Shown here: positions 22,700-33,242 of the stretch, piece after piece
Numbering within the stretch: the stretch's first letter is position 1
Layout of the letters: every line of letters begins with the position of its first letter
From: Isoetes taiwanensis
Taxonomy: Eukaryota > Streptophyta > Lycopodiopsida > Isoetales > Isoetaceae
DNA: 64,000 nucleotides
Reading direction: 5' to 3'
Assembly: GCA_021234155.1 (NCBI GenBank)
Contig: JAJEKV010000074.1
Coordinates: forward strand, 1,725,700 to 1,789,699
Translations under genes and position numbers: made by a program
Notes under the pieces: generated by a model
Database searches by the model: none
Told to the model about the DNA's origin: nothing
The model's input: the letters and a program-made list of their open reading frames with translations, nothing else

Positions 22700-23640
22700 G
22701 CTCTAGTACACTTTATATGCTTCGAGATGTTTCCATATATTAGCTTCTTTGCAAAAGCAAACTTCCGGCAAAGGACTGGTATTTTCACATCTTTTGAGGC
22801 CTATCTAAATCCGGCATTTATGAAGGCAAAAAGAAGGTATTGTTCTTTGGAATCGGTGGTGCTTTTGCCTTTATGTGGCTACGAATATCCTAAGTTGTTT
22901 GGTAAGATATGCCAAGAAATTATTTATTTTCTACTGGTCACCATATTGAAGGTAAATTGGCGTAACACCAAGGCCAAATATTAAAGTTCTTAATGCCTAT
23001 GACCAGAAATTGGTGTTGGGCCGGCTGTATTTAATGTTTGTGACATGTGGTAAATCGTACAAGGCCTTAGCCTATCTACATGCATAATGCTTCCTTAGCA
23101 ATATTTTGGCGCCTAAATAGGTGCATGCCGATGCTGTGAAGGAAACCGATCTTGTCTGTGGCCTTATTTTGCAATGGATGAAATAAGTGGTCGGCTGATC
23201 CTTTGTGGTGCTCAAACATACTCTGTTTGGAGTGGATCTGCAAATGGGGAGACTGCATATCAGGGAATAAACTCCAAGGCGGTTGATATCTCCACCGGTG
23301 ATGCTATGTTTGAAGGGCAAATGCCTATTTGTATGGGGGAAAAGAAATTGGGGACCAATTTCCGGTCCAGCCGGTGGGGGTCCATGACCGTGCAGAGGGA
23401 AGGAGTCACCGGCTGGGCCGGAATTGGGACCCAATTTTTTTTTCCCCATCAATATGGAAACGGGGAGCAAAATTTCCCCCTTTTCCCCTGTGGCCATGTT
23501 GCGTTGATGCTTCGGGGAGGCGCTGTGCATCCCGGCATGATTTCACCGAATGGCGGTGGCTCGATGAAAGCTTGTTCAGTGCATTTTTGTCTTGATTTTT
23601 GCAGTATTGGAGTTTTTTGTGGCTTTGCAAGCTGATTTTT
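22700..23640. other. GC-richer segment with a long imperfect hairpin, no certain gene
   Basis: GC content rises. Plus-strand frames (for example GRLILCGAQTYSVWSGSAN near 23190) are open but short and not recognised. About 23330-23385 and 23400-23455 form an imperfect inverted repeat: ggggaccaatttccggtcc against the complement of ccggaattgggacccaatt, with agccggt in both arms. It could be a foldback element or a small transposon end. Confidence 0.4.
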
Positions 23641-23827
23641 CTTCGTTAGCTTTAGCAGCTGGTTCTTTGAGCAAAGTTGGAGTAGTAGGTCGAAATAATG
23701 CAGGTACTTGTTGATATTGACGAGTTTCTAGTGAATCTTGGGAAGTTTTTTCATGAATCTTCATGAGTTTTAAGCATCGATCAGTTGAGGCGGCTTTAGT
23801 TGAGGTATTTCGGTGAAAAAATCAACA

Positions 23828-24015
23828 GATGAGGCGATTTCTTGTTCGGATTTAGCATGCAGGCGATTTCTTGTTCGGATTTCTTGTGCAGGCGATTTCT
23901 TGTGGATTTCGGTGAAAAATCAAAGATGCGGCGATTTCTTGTTTGGATTTAGCATGCAGGCGATTTCTTGTTCGGATTTAGCATGCAGGCGATTTCTTGT
24001 GGATTTCTTGTTCAG
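23828..24015 (+). repeat. minisatellite, ~27-bp unit
   Basis: gcaggcgatttcttgttcgg with atttagcat or atttcttgt tails repeats about six times; the fourth unit is interrupted by ggtgaaaaatcaaagatgc. The open plus-strand frame (QAISCSDLA repeats) is a by-product of the period being a multiple of three. Confidence 0.85.
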
Positions 24016-24039
24016 ATTTTTGTTATAAACGTTGTTTTA

Positions 24040-24950
24040 AATACAGTGATGTTTTGAATGTTTTGATGTTTTGAATCAGTGTGTAAGTTTCAGTGTGTAA
24101 GTTTGAGTGTAAGTTTCAGTGTAATAAACAGTGAAAAAATAACATGAAGAAAACAGTGAGAAAAAAGCATGGAAACCTGCTAAACCAGTCATCCGGAATT
24201 GGAAGACCCAACTTCCATTCCGGATTGTAGGGGGCTGACACGTGTCAGCAGCAGAATGGACGCCAGGGAATAAATGCGACCCTGTTTCCATATTGTTTGA
24301 ACATGCATCTGCAAATGCAAATCTGAGGTTATGCTGGAAGCCCTCTATGGACTAGAAGTTGTTGATGCGAACTGTCCAGGCTAAGTCCCTAATGCTACGA
24401 TGTGCTATGTTAGATATACTACGGAGGTATCTTTCAAATAAGCGATGTTCAGCCAAGAATGTCATGCAAAAATGATCCCTGCAAATCGGTAACCTTGGAA
24501 ATATGGCCGTTGTTGGTATAGAAGAAGAAAACGATGAAGAAGAAGAAGATGAATAGAAGATGAATAGAAGATTGGAAGAAGAACGGAAGATTAGAAGGAA
24601 AAAATCAAAGATTGGAAGAAGATTGGAAGAAGAAGAAGGATGATTCGATTCATACTAAGAAGAGGCGAAATGGATTGAAAAAAAACAAGGATGGAAAGAA
24701 GAGGAGGATAGAAATGGGATGGATTGAAAACAAACAAGAAAAAACAAGAAGCCCTAAATCTATCAAATAACAAGCCTAATTCAAAAATAGAGTTGATTGA
24801 TCCATTCAAATACCTTTGGATGCTTGCTTGAAGCTTGGAAAAGACCATAAGGATGATCCGCGCCAAAAATCGCCAAGAAAAACGCTCCTCTAGCCGCTTA
24901 GAACCAAAAAATCTAGGTGGCAGAAAAGCCGGCTCTGTTTTCTGTTAAAA
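24040..24950. other. no gene seen; GAA-rich patch
   Basis: Short gtgtaagtt repeats at 24078-24120 and a GAA/AGAAGAA-rich patch at about 24520-24650. Nothing coding recognised. Confidence 0.45.
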
Positions 24951-24954
24951 GTTA

Positions 24955-25028
24955 CAGACGTCGTTCAACGACGTCTTTAATTGTCGTTGAACGACGTTCA
25001 TAACGACGTTTTGGGTTATAACGACGTG
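24955..25028. repeat. clustered ACGTCGTT/AACGACGT palindromes
   Basis: acgtcgttcaacgacgt is followed 10 bp later by gtcgttgaacgacgt and then by two further aacgacgt boxes. The sequence can fold into alternative hairpins and ends next to a direct duplication. Confidence 0.8.
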
Positions 25029-25275
25029 TCCTTTTTTTTTTATTAAGTTATTATTATTAGCAACTTAGCTCTATTTGTTTCATTACTTATGTATTTTATC
25101 TAGATTGTGGTTTTTATTTATATTATATTTTTTATCTATATTATGTTTTTTATCTTTATAATGACGTCTTGCTTTATAACGACGTGTTTTTTTTTATTAA
25201 GTTATTATTATTAGCAACTTAGCTCTATTTGTTTTATTACTTATGTTTTTTTATCTATATTGTGGTTATGGCACA
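25012..25275 (+). repeat. ~100-bp direct duplication with aacgacgtg head
   Basis: Two copies (about 25015-25118 and 25172-25267) start ttataacgacgtgt, then t(8-10)attaagttattattattag, caacttagctctatttgtt, and end atctatattgtgg or a variant. Likely remnants of one transposon end. Confidence 0.75.
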
Positions 25276-25327
25276 ATATAGATCCTTCAAAAAAATAAAT
25301 CATTTGAAAGAACATTTTTATGACCCT

Positions 25328-25485
25328 AGTGGCATGTTTAAGCCTAGGGGCATGTTTTTTTCATGTGTCATGTTTGAGCCTAGGGTGGCATGTTTGGAAG
25401 CCTATATGGCATGTTTGAGCCTAGGGCATGTTTGACCCTAAGGAGCAATGTTTGAGCCTATGTGGCATGTTCGAGCCAAGGTATT
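25328..25485 (+). repeat. ggcatgtttgagcctaggg tandem repeats
   Basis: About seven degenerate copies of a 20-25 bp unit (ggcatgtttgagccta) lie directly at the distal end of the pyrimidine-rich Helitron body. Confidence 0.8.
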
Positions 25486-25489
25486 TGAG

Positions 25490-26606
25490 CATATATGGCC
25501 CTTCTTTCAACCCTTCCTTTTTCTTTTCTCTTTTCCTTTCCTCATGTCCTTTTTCCCTTCCCTCCCCTCCATCACTCCCCTGCTTCCTTTTCCCTTTTTT
25601 CCCGTTTCCTTTTCTTGATGGAGTTTTTCTTTCCGTTTTCCTCTTTTGCCGATCCTTTTCCTGTGCACTTTTTCCCTTCCTTTCCTTTTCCTTTTCCCTT
25701 TTCAATGCCTTTTTGCACATTTGTTTTATTCTCTTATTTCTATACCCATTTCCTCTTTTCCCCAGCCTTTCCCTCTTGCCCTTCTCTTTTCCCTTTTTTT
25801 TTTTTCCCTTTCTTCACCATTTTGCTTTCGTCCCTTTTCTCTCATGCCTTCCCCCTTCCCTTTTCTCGTTTCCCTCTTTCTTTTTCCTTGTGACCTTTAC
25901 CTAGGTTCCCTTTCCCCTTTTCCCTTTCCTTTTTCTTTCTTCTCACTTTCCCTTTTCTATGCCCCTTTTTCCCCTCTCCCCCATCATTTTCCTGATTTCC
26001 CCTTGTCCCTTCCCTTTTCCTCATTTTTCAACCTTTCACTCTTCCCCCTTTTCTTGATCGTTTTTTTCCTCTTTTTTTTTTTTTTTTTCCTTTTCTGTGC
26101 CATTTGTCCCTTCCTTTTCCTCTTTCCTCAACGCTTCTCTTTTTCCCCTTTTCCCATGCTCCTTCCTTTTCCCATGCTTTTTTTTCTCCATCATTTTTTC
26201 TTTTTTCAACCTTTTCCTCTTTCCTTTTTTTTTCATGCCCTTTCCATTCACCTTTCCACTTTATCTCTTCCTCCTTCCCTCGTGCCCTTTTCCCGGGTTC
26301 CCTTTCCCTTTTAGATTTTTTCCATGCCTTTTTCTCTTCTCTTATCCCCACCCTTTTCCTTTTACCCTTTTCCCTTTTCCCCATGCCTTTTGCCCTTCAC
26401 ATTCTCTCTTTCCACTTCCTTTTCCACTTCCCTTTTCCTTTTCCCCCCTTTTCATTTACCCTTTCCCCTTAAAGTTGAAGCATGACCAATCACGGTGTTA
26501 GTAAGGTGCAATAAATCTAGGCATCCGGATGCATCGGATAATCCTCGACCATTCAAAATAGGGCTCGATGCACTACACACTTACGGTATAACATTATAAT
26601 ATAAGA
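25490..26606 (-). mobile_element. Helitron-like element with purine-rich body (minus strand)
   Basis: Read on the minus strand, the element begins tcttatattataatgttat at 26606 (TC after an A, as in Helitrons), followed by ~140 bp of unique sequence (gtagtgcatcgag, tgattggtcatgc) and then about 1 kb of almost pure A/G down to 25.5 kb. The 3' hairpin plus CTAG end of the family is not seen, so the element is 3'-truncated or its end is diverged. The plus-strand view is ccctttttccc-type pyrimidine. Long frames here (Ser/Phe/Pro/Leu only) are by-products of composition. Confidence 0.65.
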
Positions 26607-26740
26607 TGTCTAGACAAAGATTGAAGATATGTGGTAAGGGAAACTGAGTCTTTGGGTCTTTGAAATCTAAATCAACTTTAATAGTTGTGAAACATTTATG
26701 GTCTTGTGGAGATCTTGATCATATAAAGCGAAGGGGAACA

Positions 26741-28440
26741 TCTTATATTATAATGTTATAGCGTAAAGTATGTCGCGAATGAAACCCTAATTTGGATAGT
26801 TGAGATCATCCGATTGCATTGGGAGGTCGAGATTTATCGCACGACTTCCCTCCACCATGATTGGCCATGCTCTAATGTCTAAAAAGAGGAAAGGGAAAAG
26901 GAAAAGGGAGGAGAAAATGGCAAAGTGAAAGGAAAAAAAAGGCCGCAGGTAAAAGGGAAAGAAAAAAAAGGAAAAAAAGGAAAAAAAGAAAAAAAAAGGA
27001 AAATAAAAGAAAAAAGGACACTATGAAAAGGAGAAGATGGAAAGTATATGAGGATAGGAGTAAAAAGGGAAGTTGAAAAAGAGGGTAGAGAAAAGGGAAG
27101 GGAAAAAGGAAAAGGGAAAAGGAAAAAAATGAACGGGAAAAAGGGGAGAGGAGAAGGGAGCGAAAAGGACAAAGGGGAAAGGGGAGAAAAAAAGGTGGGG
27201 AAAGGAGAAAAAAAGGAAAGGAAAAAGGACACGAAAAAAAAAAAAAAAGAGAAAGAGAAAAAAGGGATGGAGAAGGATGGAAAGGGTAAAAGGAAAAAGG
27301 GAGGGGCAAAAGGAAAAAAAGGGCATGGGGAAAAGAGGAAGAGAAAAGAAGGAGAGCGGAAAAAAAGGAAGAGAAAGGAGGGAGGAAAGGGGAAAGGGAA
27401 AAAGAACAAATGAGGGAGGAAAAGGGAAAGAAAAAGACTACGAGAGAAAAAGGAAAAGAGGAAAAGGGTGGGCAAAAGGGAAGGAATAAATGCAAATTTA
27501 AAAAGAGGAAGAGAAATAAAGGGAAAAAAAAAAAAGACATGAGAAAAAGAAAGGGAAAAAAAGAAATAAAAAAAAGGAGGAAGAGAGAAAATGGAAGGAA
27601 AAAAGGGCCGCCAAAAAGGAATAGAGAAAGAGTCGGGAGAGGAGGAAAAGGGAAGGGAAAAAGGCCATTGGTAAAGGGGAAGGGGGAAAGGGAAGCGAAG
27701 GGGATGGAATGGGAGAAAAGGAAAATAAAATAAGGTAAAATGAAAAAAGGGAATGTGAAAAGGGAGGGATAGAAAAAGGGAAAAGCAAAGGAGGTTAAAA
27801 AATGGAAAAGGCAAACGTGAAAAAAGTGGAAGCAAATGGAAAAAGGCAAAAGGGAAAAAACGGGAGGTAAAATGGAAAAATAGAAAGGGGAGGTGAATAA
27901 AAAGGAAGAGCAAAATAGAAAACGAAAAAGAGAAGGAAAAAGGAAAAATGAGGGGAGGAGGAAAAAGGTGAAGAAAGGGGGGAAAAGAGGAGCTTAAAAA
28001 AGAGCATGAAAAAATAGAAGAGAAAAAGGACATGGCAAAAAAAAAAGGGAAGAGGGAAAGGGTGAGGAAAGGGGAAAACCGAAGGAAAAATGGACATGGA
28101 AAAAGGGAAAGGGAAAGAGGGAAAAGAAAAAAGGAGGGGGGAAAAGGAAGGGAAAATGGCACTAGAAAAAAGGAAGACTGAAGAATTTGGGCAAAAGAGG
28201 AAAAGGGAAGGGAAAAAGGGGAAAAAAGAAAAGGTGGGGAGAAGGAAAGGGAAAAGGGAAAGGAAAGGGGAAAGCAGAAAGGAAAACTTAGAAAGAAGGG
28301 CACGAGGAAAAGTGGAAGAGGGAAATGGGAAAAGAGAGGGGGGAAAGGGCACAAGGAAAGGGAAAAGGGGCAACCACAAATTGGAGAAAAGGGAAGGGAA
28401 AAATAGAAAAGGAAAAATGGGGAAGCAGAAACAAACAAAG
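26741..28440 (+). mobile_element. Helitron-like element with purine-rich body (plus strand)
   Basis: Begins tcttatattataatgttata after an A at 26740, then ~130 bp shared with the other family members (gaaaccctaattt, gagatcatccgat, tgattggccatgc), then ~1.55 kb of GGGAAAAGGAAA-like purine sequence to about 28438. It is head to head with the 25490-26606 element, 134 bp apart. No CTAG end could be placed; the purine tract stops at gacgaggggttacccctc, a small hairpin. Confidence 0.65.
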
Positions 28441-29440
28441 GTCTTTAAAAGACGAGGGGTTACCCCTCCGTGCACGAAAGTGTTTTTTTTCATGGTTTCT
28501 TTTTCGTCATTTATTTTCATGTTTTTTGTTTGATTGTTCCTTAAGATCAAGCTTGAATGCTAATTTATTCTTTTCATCCGATTTGTCTCCTTCAACCGTT
28601 TACCTATTGTTAGGGAAAAAGGAATAAGGATATAAGAATTGGGATTTGGACATTCTTCTTGTTTTTTATTTTGTTCGCAATCTACATGGTGAAGGAACTT
28701 TGCATGATATTATTGAGACAAAGGTCAGATTCTCTTGCTCAAGGACTTATGAAATCAAAGATCTGTGTACTTGCTCCAAGTGGACACTTCACTGCACATA
28801 ATTTCTGTAGAAGTCATTATCCATCAGAGCACTCATGCAGCTTGTGGTTCTTGCATTTTTTCATTTTTATCAGACGTTATTATTCATAAGTGTTTGTGGG
28901 CACTTATTTTTCCACCTGCACCTTCCTTTTTTTTACTTTGAATTCATTATCTACAAGGATGCAAAAGTAAATTGATGGGCACTTCTTTTTGTATTTTTTC
29001 CTTTTGTTTTGCTTTAATACATCATTGGTTCTACAACTATATCAAAAATTCGGATCCTTTTAAGCTACCAGAGCCTTTTGGGCTTACTTTGTTTTTCATA
29101 ATCTATGCCCTCTCACGACAAGCTCTACAGCTATATCAAGAATCCAGACCCTTGAGCTTACCTTGTCTGGAATAATATGCACCTTCTCACAACCACATGG
29201 CCATAACGCCTCGAGGGAGGACATTATGTAGCCCTTAAATTTAATGGTATAGATTTGTTATAACGTTGGAAAGAAACCTTCAATTCTCTTTCTTAGGTAA
29301 AAGTAGTTTTAATATCTCGTTTGCTAAAAAATGTCTAAATCGTTTTCAATTAAGAACATGCTTTTGACATCTATTTATTGGGAGATGCATAGGACCATTT
29401 ACATGTTTAGAATGAAATTAGTATGTAACACACATCTATA
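28440..29440. other. no gene seen
   Basis: AT-rich DNA with small local duplications, such as caactatatcaaaaattcgg against agctatatcaagaatccag near 29040 and 29130. No coding potential recognised. Confidence 0.5.
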
Positions 29441-29441
29441 G

Positions 29442-30370
29442 CTAGCAATCATTGAATTCACTAACATCCCGTTTTGGCAATATGATAAAAATTCTATGTG
29501 CCTCTTTCAAACTACCATATTTAGAATACATATCTACAAGGCTATTTCCCACGACCATATTACATTGAAGATTAGGTTTCAGAATTTGACAATTAAAGTA
29601 TCTACCTTGAGTTAAGGCACTTATGCTACCATGGGCTTTTAAGATGCTAGCGAATGTGAACTTATATGGCTTTATGCCGTCTTGCTGCATGACTTCAAAA
29701 TACTCTAGAGCAAGGTGGCTCTCTTCATGATCAACACGTTTGGAATCATGGCACCCCAAGAGAATACATTTTGGTTTGGCAAGCTATCCAAAGTTCAATA
29801 TGCTTCAACCAATCGACCACACTTGCCATACATGTCAACAAGACAATTTTCCACCACAACATTTGATTGAAGCCTATAGGCAAGAATCTGCTCATGAATT
29901 TTTCCGGCGTGTTGGGGTTCTATGGCAACCATTTGCAACATAATGTTAGGATGCTTAAGAAAGTAAATCTGTTTTGGCATCTTACCAAAGACTATGCATT
30001 GCATTATATCCGGCCCTTCAACAAAATTTGCATAGATATCGATAATTCCATATAGACTTGGGTTTGAGACTCTCGAAAGTGCATGATTTGCTTCTGCCAT
30101 TCTTCCACAGAAGGAAAATAGCGAAATAATGGGGTCAGGCAAAACTACAAAAGTCCATTATACACATCGAGATCTAGATCCGTCTGCATAGTTCACAGTC
30201 GTTTTGTTTGGTGCATTCATAAACTATGTGATAGATAATGTCTCTAACATCTTCATGGTGAACATTAAGGCAATCAAATACCAACTCATCGTTGCTTACA
30301 TTTTGGAAAACCATGCTGACGGTGTTTATGAGAAACCCTAGCCCATCCTGGAGGTCAATAACATCCATCT
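29442..30370 (-). pseudogene. PLS-type pentatricopeptide repeat gene, broken
   Basis: Minus-strand frames carry PPR hallmarks: VVVENCLVDMYGKCGRLVEAY (30.0-29.8 kb) followed by a TGA, then in the same frame LPNQNVFSWGAMI. A further frame at 29759-29442 reads GIKPYKFTFASILKAHGS and NMVVGNSLVDMYSKYG. PLS-class PPR proteins bind organellar RNA, usually for editing. At least one in-frame stop (in the VEAY-stop-TLDSL junction) and one frame change separate the pieces. The frame at 30368-30174 may be the decayed N-terminal part. The sequence ends at FNDC-stop without E/DYW domains. Confidence 0.75.
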
Positions 30371-30830
30371 TTTCTCACTTGCAATCAAGAGAGTGTTTCG
30401 TACACATAAAGTAGCCGGTGACTGTTTCTCTCCCGAGTCCACCTATGCGCTAACACAAGGCCTCCAAAAATGAACTACCATATAAAAACATTAATAGACC
30501 ATCTAGAAACCATGATAGATGTGGTTTTTTATATGGCAATTTATTTGATAGAAGAAAATCACATCCTATAGTGGTCTGTCAAAACTTATAGTGGCTTAGA
30601 ACATGGTTAATAATGCTAGTTCTAATGTTGCAGTGGTTTGCTAAAATTGGTCATAGTTAATGAGATGGTTTTATTACAAGACTTGTGTACCATAGTGGTT
30701 TATAAAAACTATTGCCAGCTTATAAAAAATAGTAATGATTTGTTATAGTCCCTAGATGAATAGTGGCAAAATTTGAAGAAGTTTACTATGTTCAAGAACC
30801 ATGAATAAAAACAATATCTTTTTTTCTTTG
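30371..30830. other. no gene seen
   Basis: AT-rich spacer with agtggttta-type decayed repeats, resembling phrases at 21.5-22.2 kb. Confidence 0.4.
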
Positions 30831-30831
30831 T

Positions 30832-32157
30832 TCATTCAAAAGTCCATATTCTTTGACATATAACATCCATACACTGTTTTGAATGTAATATCCTGGAAGA
30901 ATGCTGGAAGTGTGCACCATCTATTTCCACTTTAGATTGTGATTTTATAGATTCCAACATCAAATTGGAAGCCAAATTTTTCATTTTAACAAAGAATAAG
31001 CATATCATATACCATGTTGGATGAAGCTGCCAGCACTCTAAACCATGTCTTGCAGAGTACTCAATTGCATGATGGTTGTTGTGCCATCCTTCCCCAAAAG
31101 CAAGCAAAGCCACCCACATGCATCACATGGTTAAATCTTATGGTTTTCTTAGATAAGAAAATTTAAATGTCTCCTATTCCAAATGATGTGCCAATTAACC
31201 CCTTTTTTTTTATTGTGCCATCCATGAGTCTCTTGTGACATTATAATCTATAAACCTACTAGTTATTTCTAGATAAATCGCTCCCCATACATGTGCAGCA
31301 GAATTTACTGCCCAAGTTATGTGGTAGACCCACACAGCCCGCACTGCCTATAAAAAGATGTGTTAGTGCAAAAAACTTCAACTGTTTAATGGATTGAACA
31401 AAACAACACACCATTTCTCAAATAGTATATGGAAATACCCAACCCAACAAAATAGGATGCGTAAGATATGTTCTCTCGAATAAACTTATAGAATGGATCT
31501 GGCCGCCATGTCACTTATATTATTTCTAGCCCCAACCTGTCATAACCATGACAACAATCAGAAAGAAGCGAAGCACATGGAAAGAGAAGTCTAGAGACTT
31601 GAAATATTTAAAGTAAGAAAGAAGTATTAGTGAAACACATCACAATTACCCAATCGCTCGTAGCCTTGTCATCAAGTAGCCAGCCCATATGGTTGTGCCA
31701 AAAGCCTTCTAGTGGAGTATATGCATCCAAAGCTGTGTCATAGTATTGGTGGTGATACTGATAGCACTTACCCATTCTATTGGGTCTCCCTGACATAATA
31801 GATGATTTAGACATGTGCAATTTGAAGATGAAAACCAAACATAAAGACCTTGGATAGAAAACTGGCAATAGCACAGAACATCAGTAAGGGAAGTATACAA
31901 TTTACTTGAATGACAATCACAGGCTCCTTCTCACAGTGTTAGTTAGAAAAAAAACAAAGATAGAAGATCAGGAACCCGGAATAGTGAACCTGGAATAGTA
32001 TCATTTGTACCTAATATAGAATGCCAGAAAAGAACTTCACTACTATCATCACAGGGCTGAGCCCCGCAATAGGCAAATGTGTACTCCAACCATTTCGAAA
32101 ATTTGAAGCTTTTGTGTGAAAAGTTTCTATGATATGGAAGCGTAATGCCCAACAATC
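30832..32157 (-). pseudogene. acyl-lipid delta-9 desaturase-like gene (ADS type), three exons, broken
   Basis: Exon at 32157 to about 32053: GLLGITLPYHRNFSHKSF (first His box HRxxxH intact) and KWLEYTFAYCGAQ. Exon 31789-31650: GDPIEWVSA, then in another frame QYHHQYYDTALDAYTPLEG, FWHNHMGWLLDD. Exon ending 30832: WVALLAFGEGWHNNHHAIEY (third His box HNNHH intact), SARHGLECWQLHPTWY. Such membrane enzymes use an iron pair held by three His boxes to put a cis double bond into acyl chains. Lesions: a one-base loss at about 31760-31768 inside the second His box (expected HxxHH) shifts the frame, and a TGA sits two codons before the MWVALL start of the last exon, with no AG acceptor after it. N-terminal exons were not identified. 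The single-base loss could be a consensus error. Confidence 0.8.
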
Positions 32158-32159
32158 CT

Positions 32160-32930
32160 GTAATCGCATACAAAAGTAGAAAGTAACTAAATGGCACCCC
32201 AAGAGAAGGTAAATGGCACTAGAAGGCAAAGCAAATGCATGCCCCCCAGGAAGGAAACATATCCAATGTCCTTAGAACTCCATTCCCTAGTCATAAAATA
32301 AGGTCTTTCCTTCTCGCTACCAAATTGGAAAACAATATACTATGCTCCTTGAATCTATCCTTTCAACTCGCGATCCGCTGCTCACGTGATCCTCCCTAAG
32401 CACACAAGCAATCAGAAAAGACTTTCCTAACTTCAAAATCGGGCCACTTTACTTTGCGGAAATCACAGTGCAAACAAAACTCTTTTGAAGGCTTGGAAAA
32501 GCCGGGTGATTCTCGCAAAGCTCTTGAAATTCGATTGAGGAGCAAGGTTGTGCAACAAGGCATTGGAGAAACAAAAGCGACTTGAAAAAAGAAGAAGGAA
32601 ATAATTGGGTTTTCATACCAGATTAGTTTCAACAAATCCTTCACTGTGCTCATAGTCAGGCTCTCGAGGCGGCACCATCACAAAGCGCCCGCTTTTTTAT
32701 CATATTTGCTCCATTTCGTGTCATAAACAAGCCCAAATCCCCGTTTATTAAAGGAGAAGATTTGAATAAAAATCGTGGTTCCAGCTTATCCAAATTCGTA
32801 ACATCCTTGATCCACAACGCAACGGGACCGCGGCATTTACAAGGGGAACAAAGGGTTTTAGCAAATCATCAAACATAGCACGAAAGTATATTCCAAAGAT
32901 ATACAAAGATATCCCACAAACCCACATAAA
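32160..32930. other. no certain gene
   Basis: Expected site of the desaturase's N-terminal exons, but no matching frame was found. A minus-strand frame at 32653-32396 (starting MSTVKDLLKL) is open for 85 codons but not family-like. Confidence 0.4.
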
Positions 32931-32944
32931 CGAGGGTTTGCCCC

Positions 32945-33228
32945 CCTAGGGGCAACCCAAAAAGAGAAAAAGAGGAAATGGAATAATGGAAAAAGAAAAA
33001 AGTAAATTAAAAATGTAAAAAGGGAAAAGGGGCAAGGGGAAAATAGGAAAAAAAATAGTAGACAAAGACAAAATGAAAAAGGAAAACGGAAAAGATAAGG
33101 GGAAGTGTGAAATGGGGTCGAATGCTCTTGATTATCCAATTTTAAAAACAAGAATCCATTTAACAATTGCTCCAGTATGTCATTCACAGTTTCTAGCTAT
33201 GCCCAGCAACGCTGGGCACCTTAACTAG
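32945..33228 (+). mobile_element. Helitron-like 3' end with short purine tract
   Basis: A ~165-bp purine tract, then gtcgaatgctcttgattat and aatccatttaacaattgctc, then the hairpin gcccagc-aac-gctgggc (33201-33217) and acctta-aCTAG ending at 33228, with T next. A hairpin ~8 bp before a terminal CTAG inserted before T is the Helitron signature. The last 110 bp match 47036-47150. The 5' end is not seen. Confidence 0.75.
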
Positions 33229-33242
33229 TATGCTTGTAAATA

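Noticed and set aside
23072-23635. Overlapping 150-codon frames on both strands
   Set aside because: Frames overlap an imperfect inverted repeat; neither has a recognisable domain or splice context.
25490-28550. Very long open frames (up to 519 codons on the minus strand, 222 on the plus) of almost only F, S, P, L or K, E, R, G
   Set aside because: They lie in purine/pyrimidine tracts that lack stop codons because of composition; all frames of the tract are open and no domain is present.
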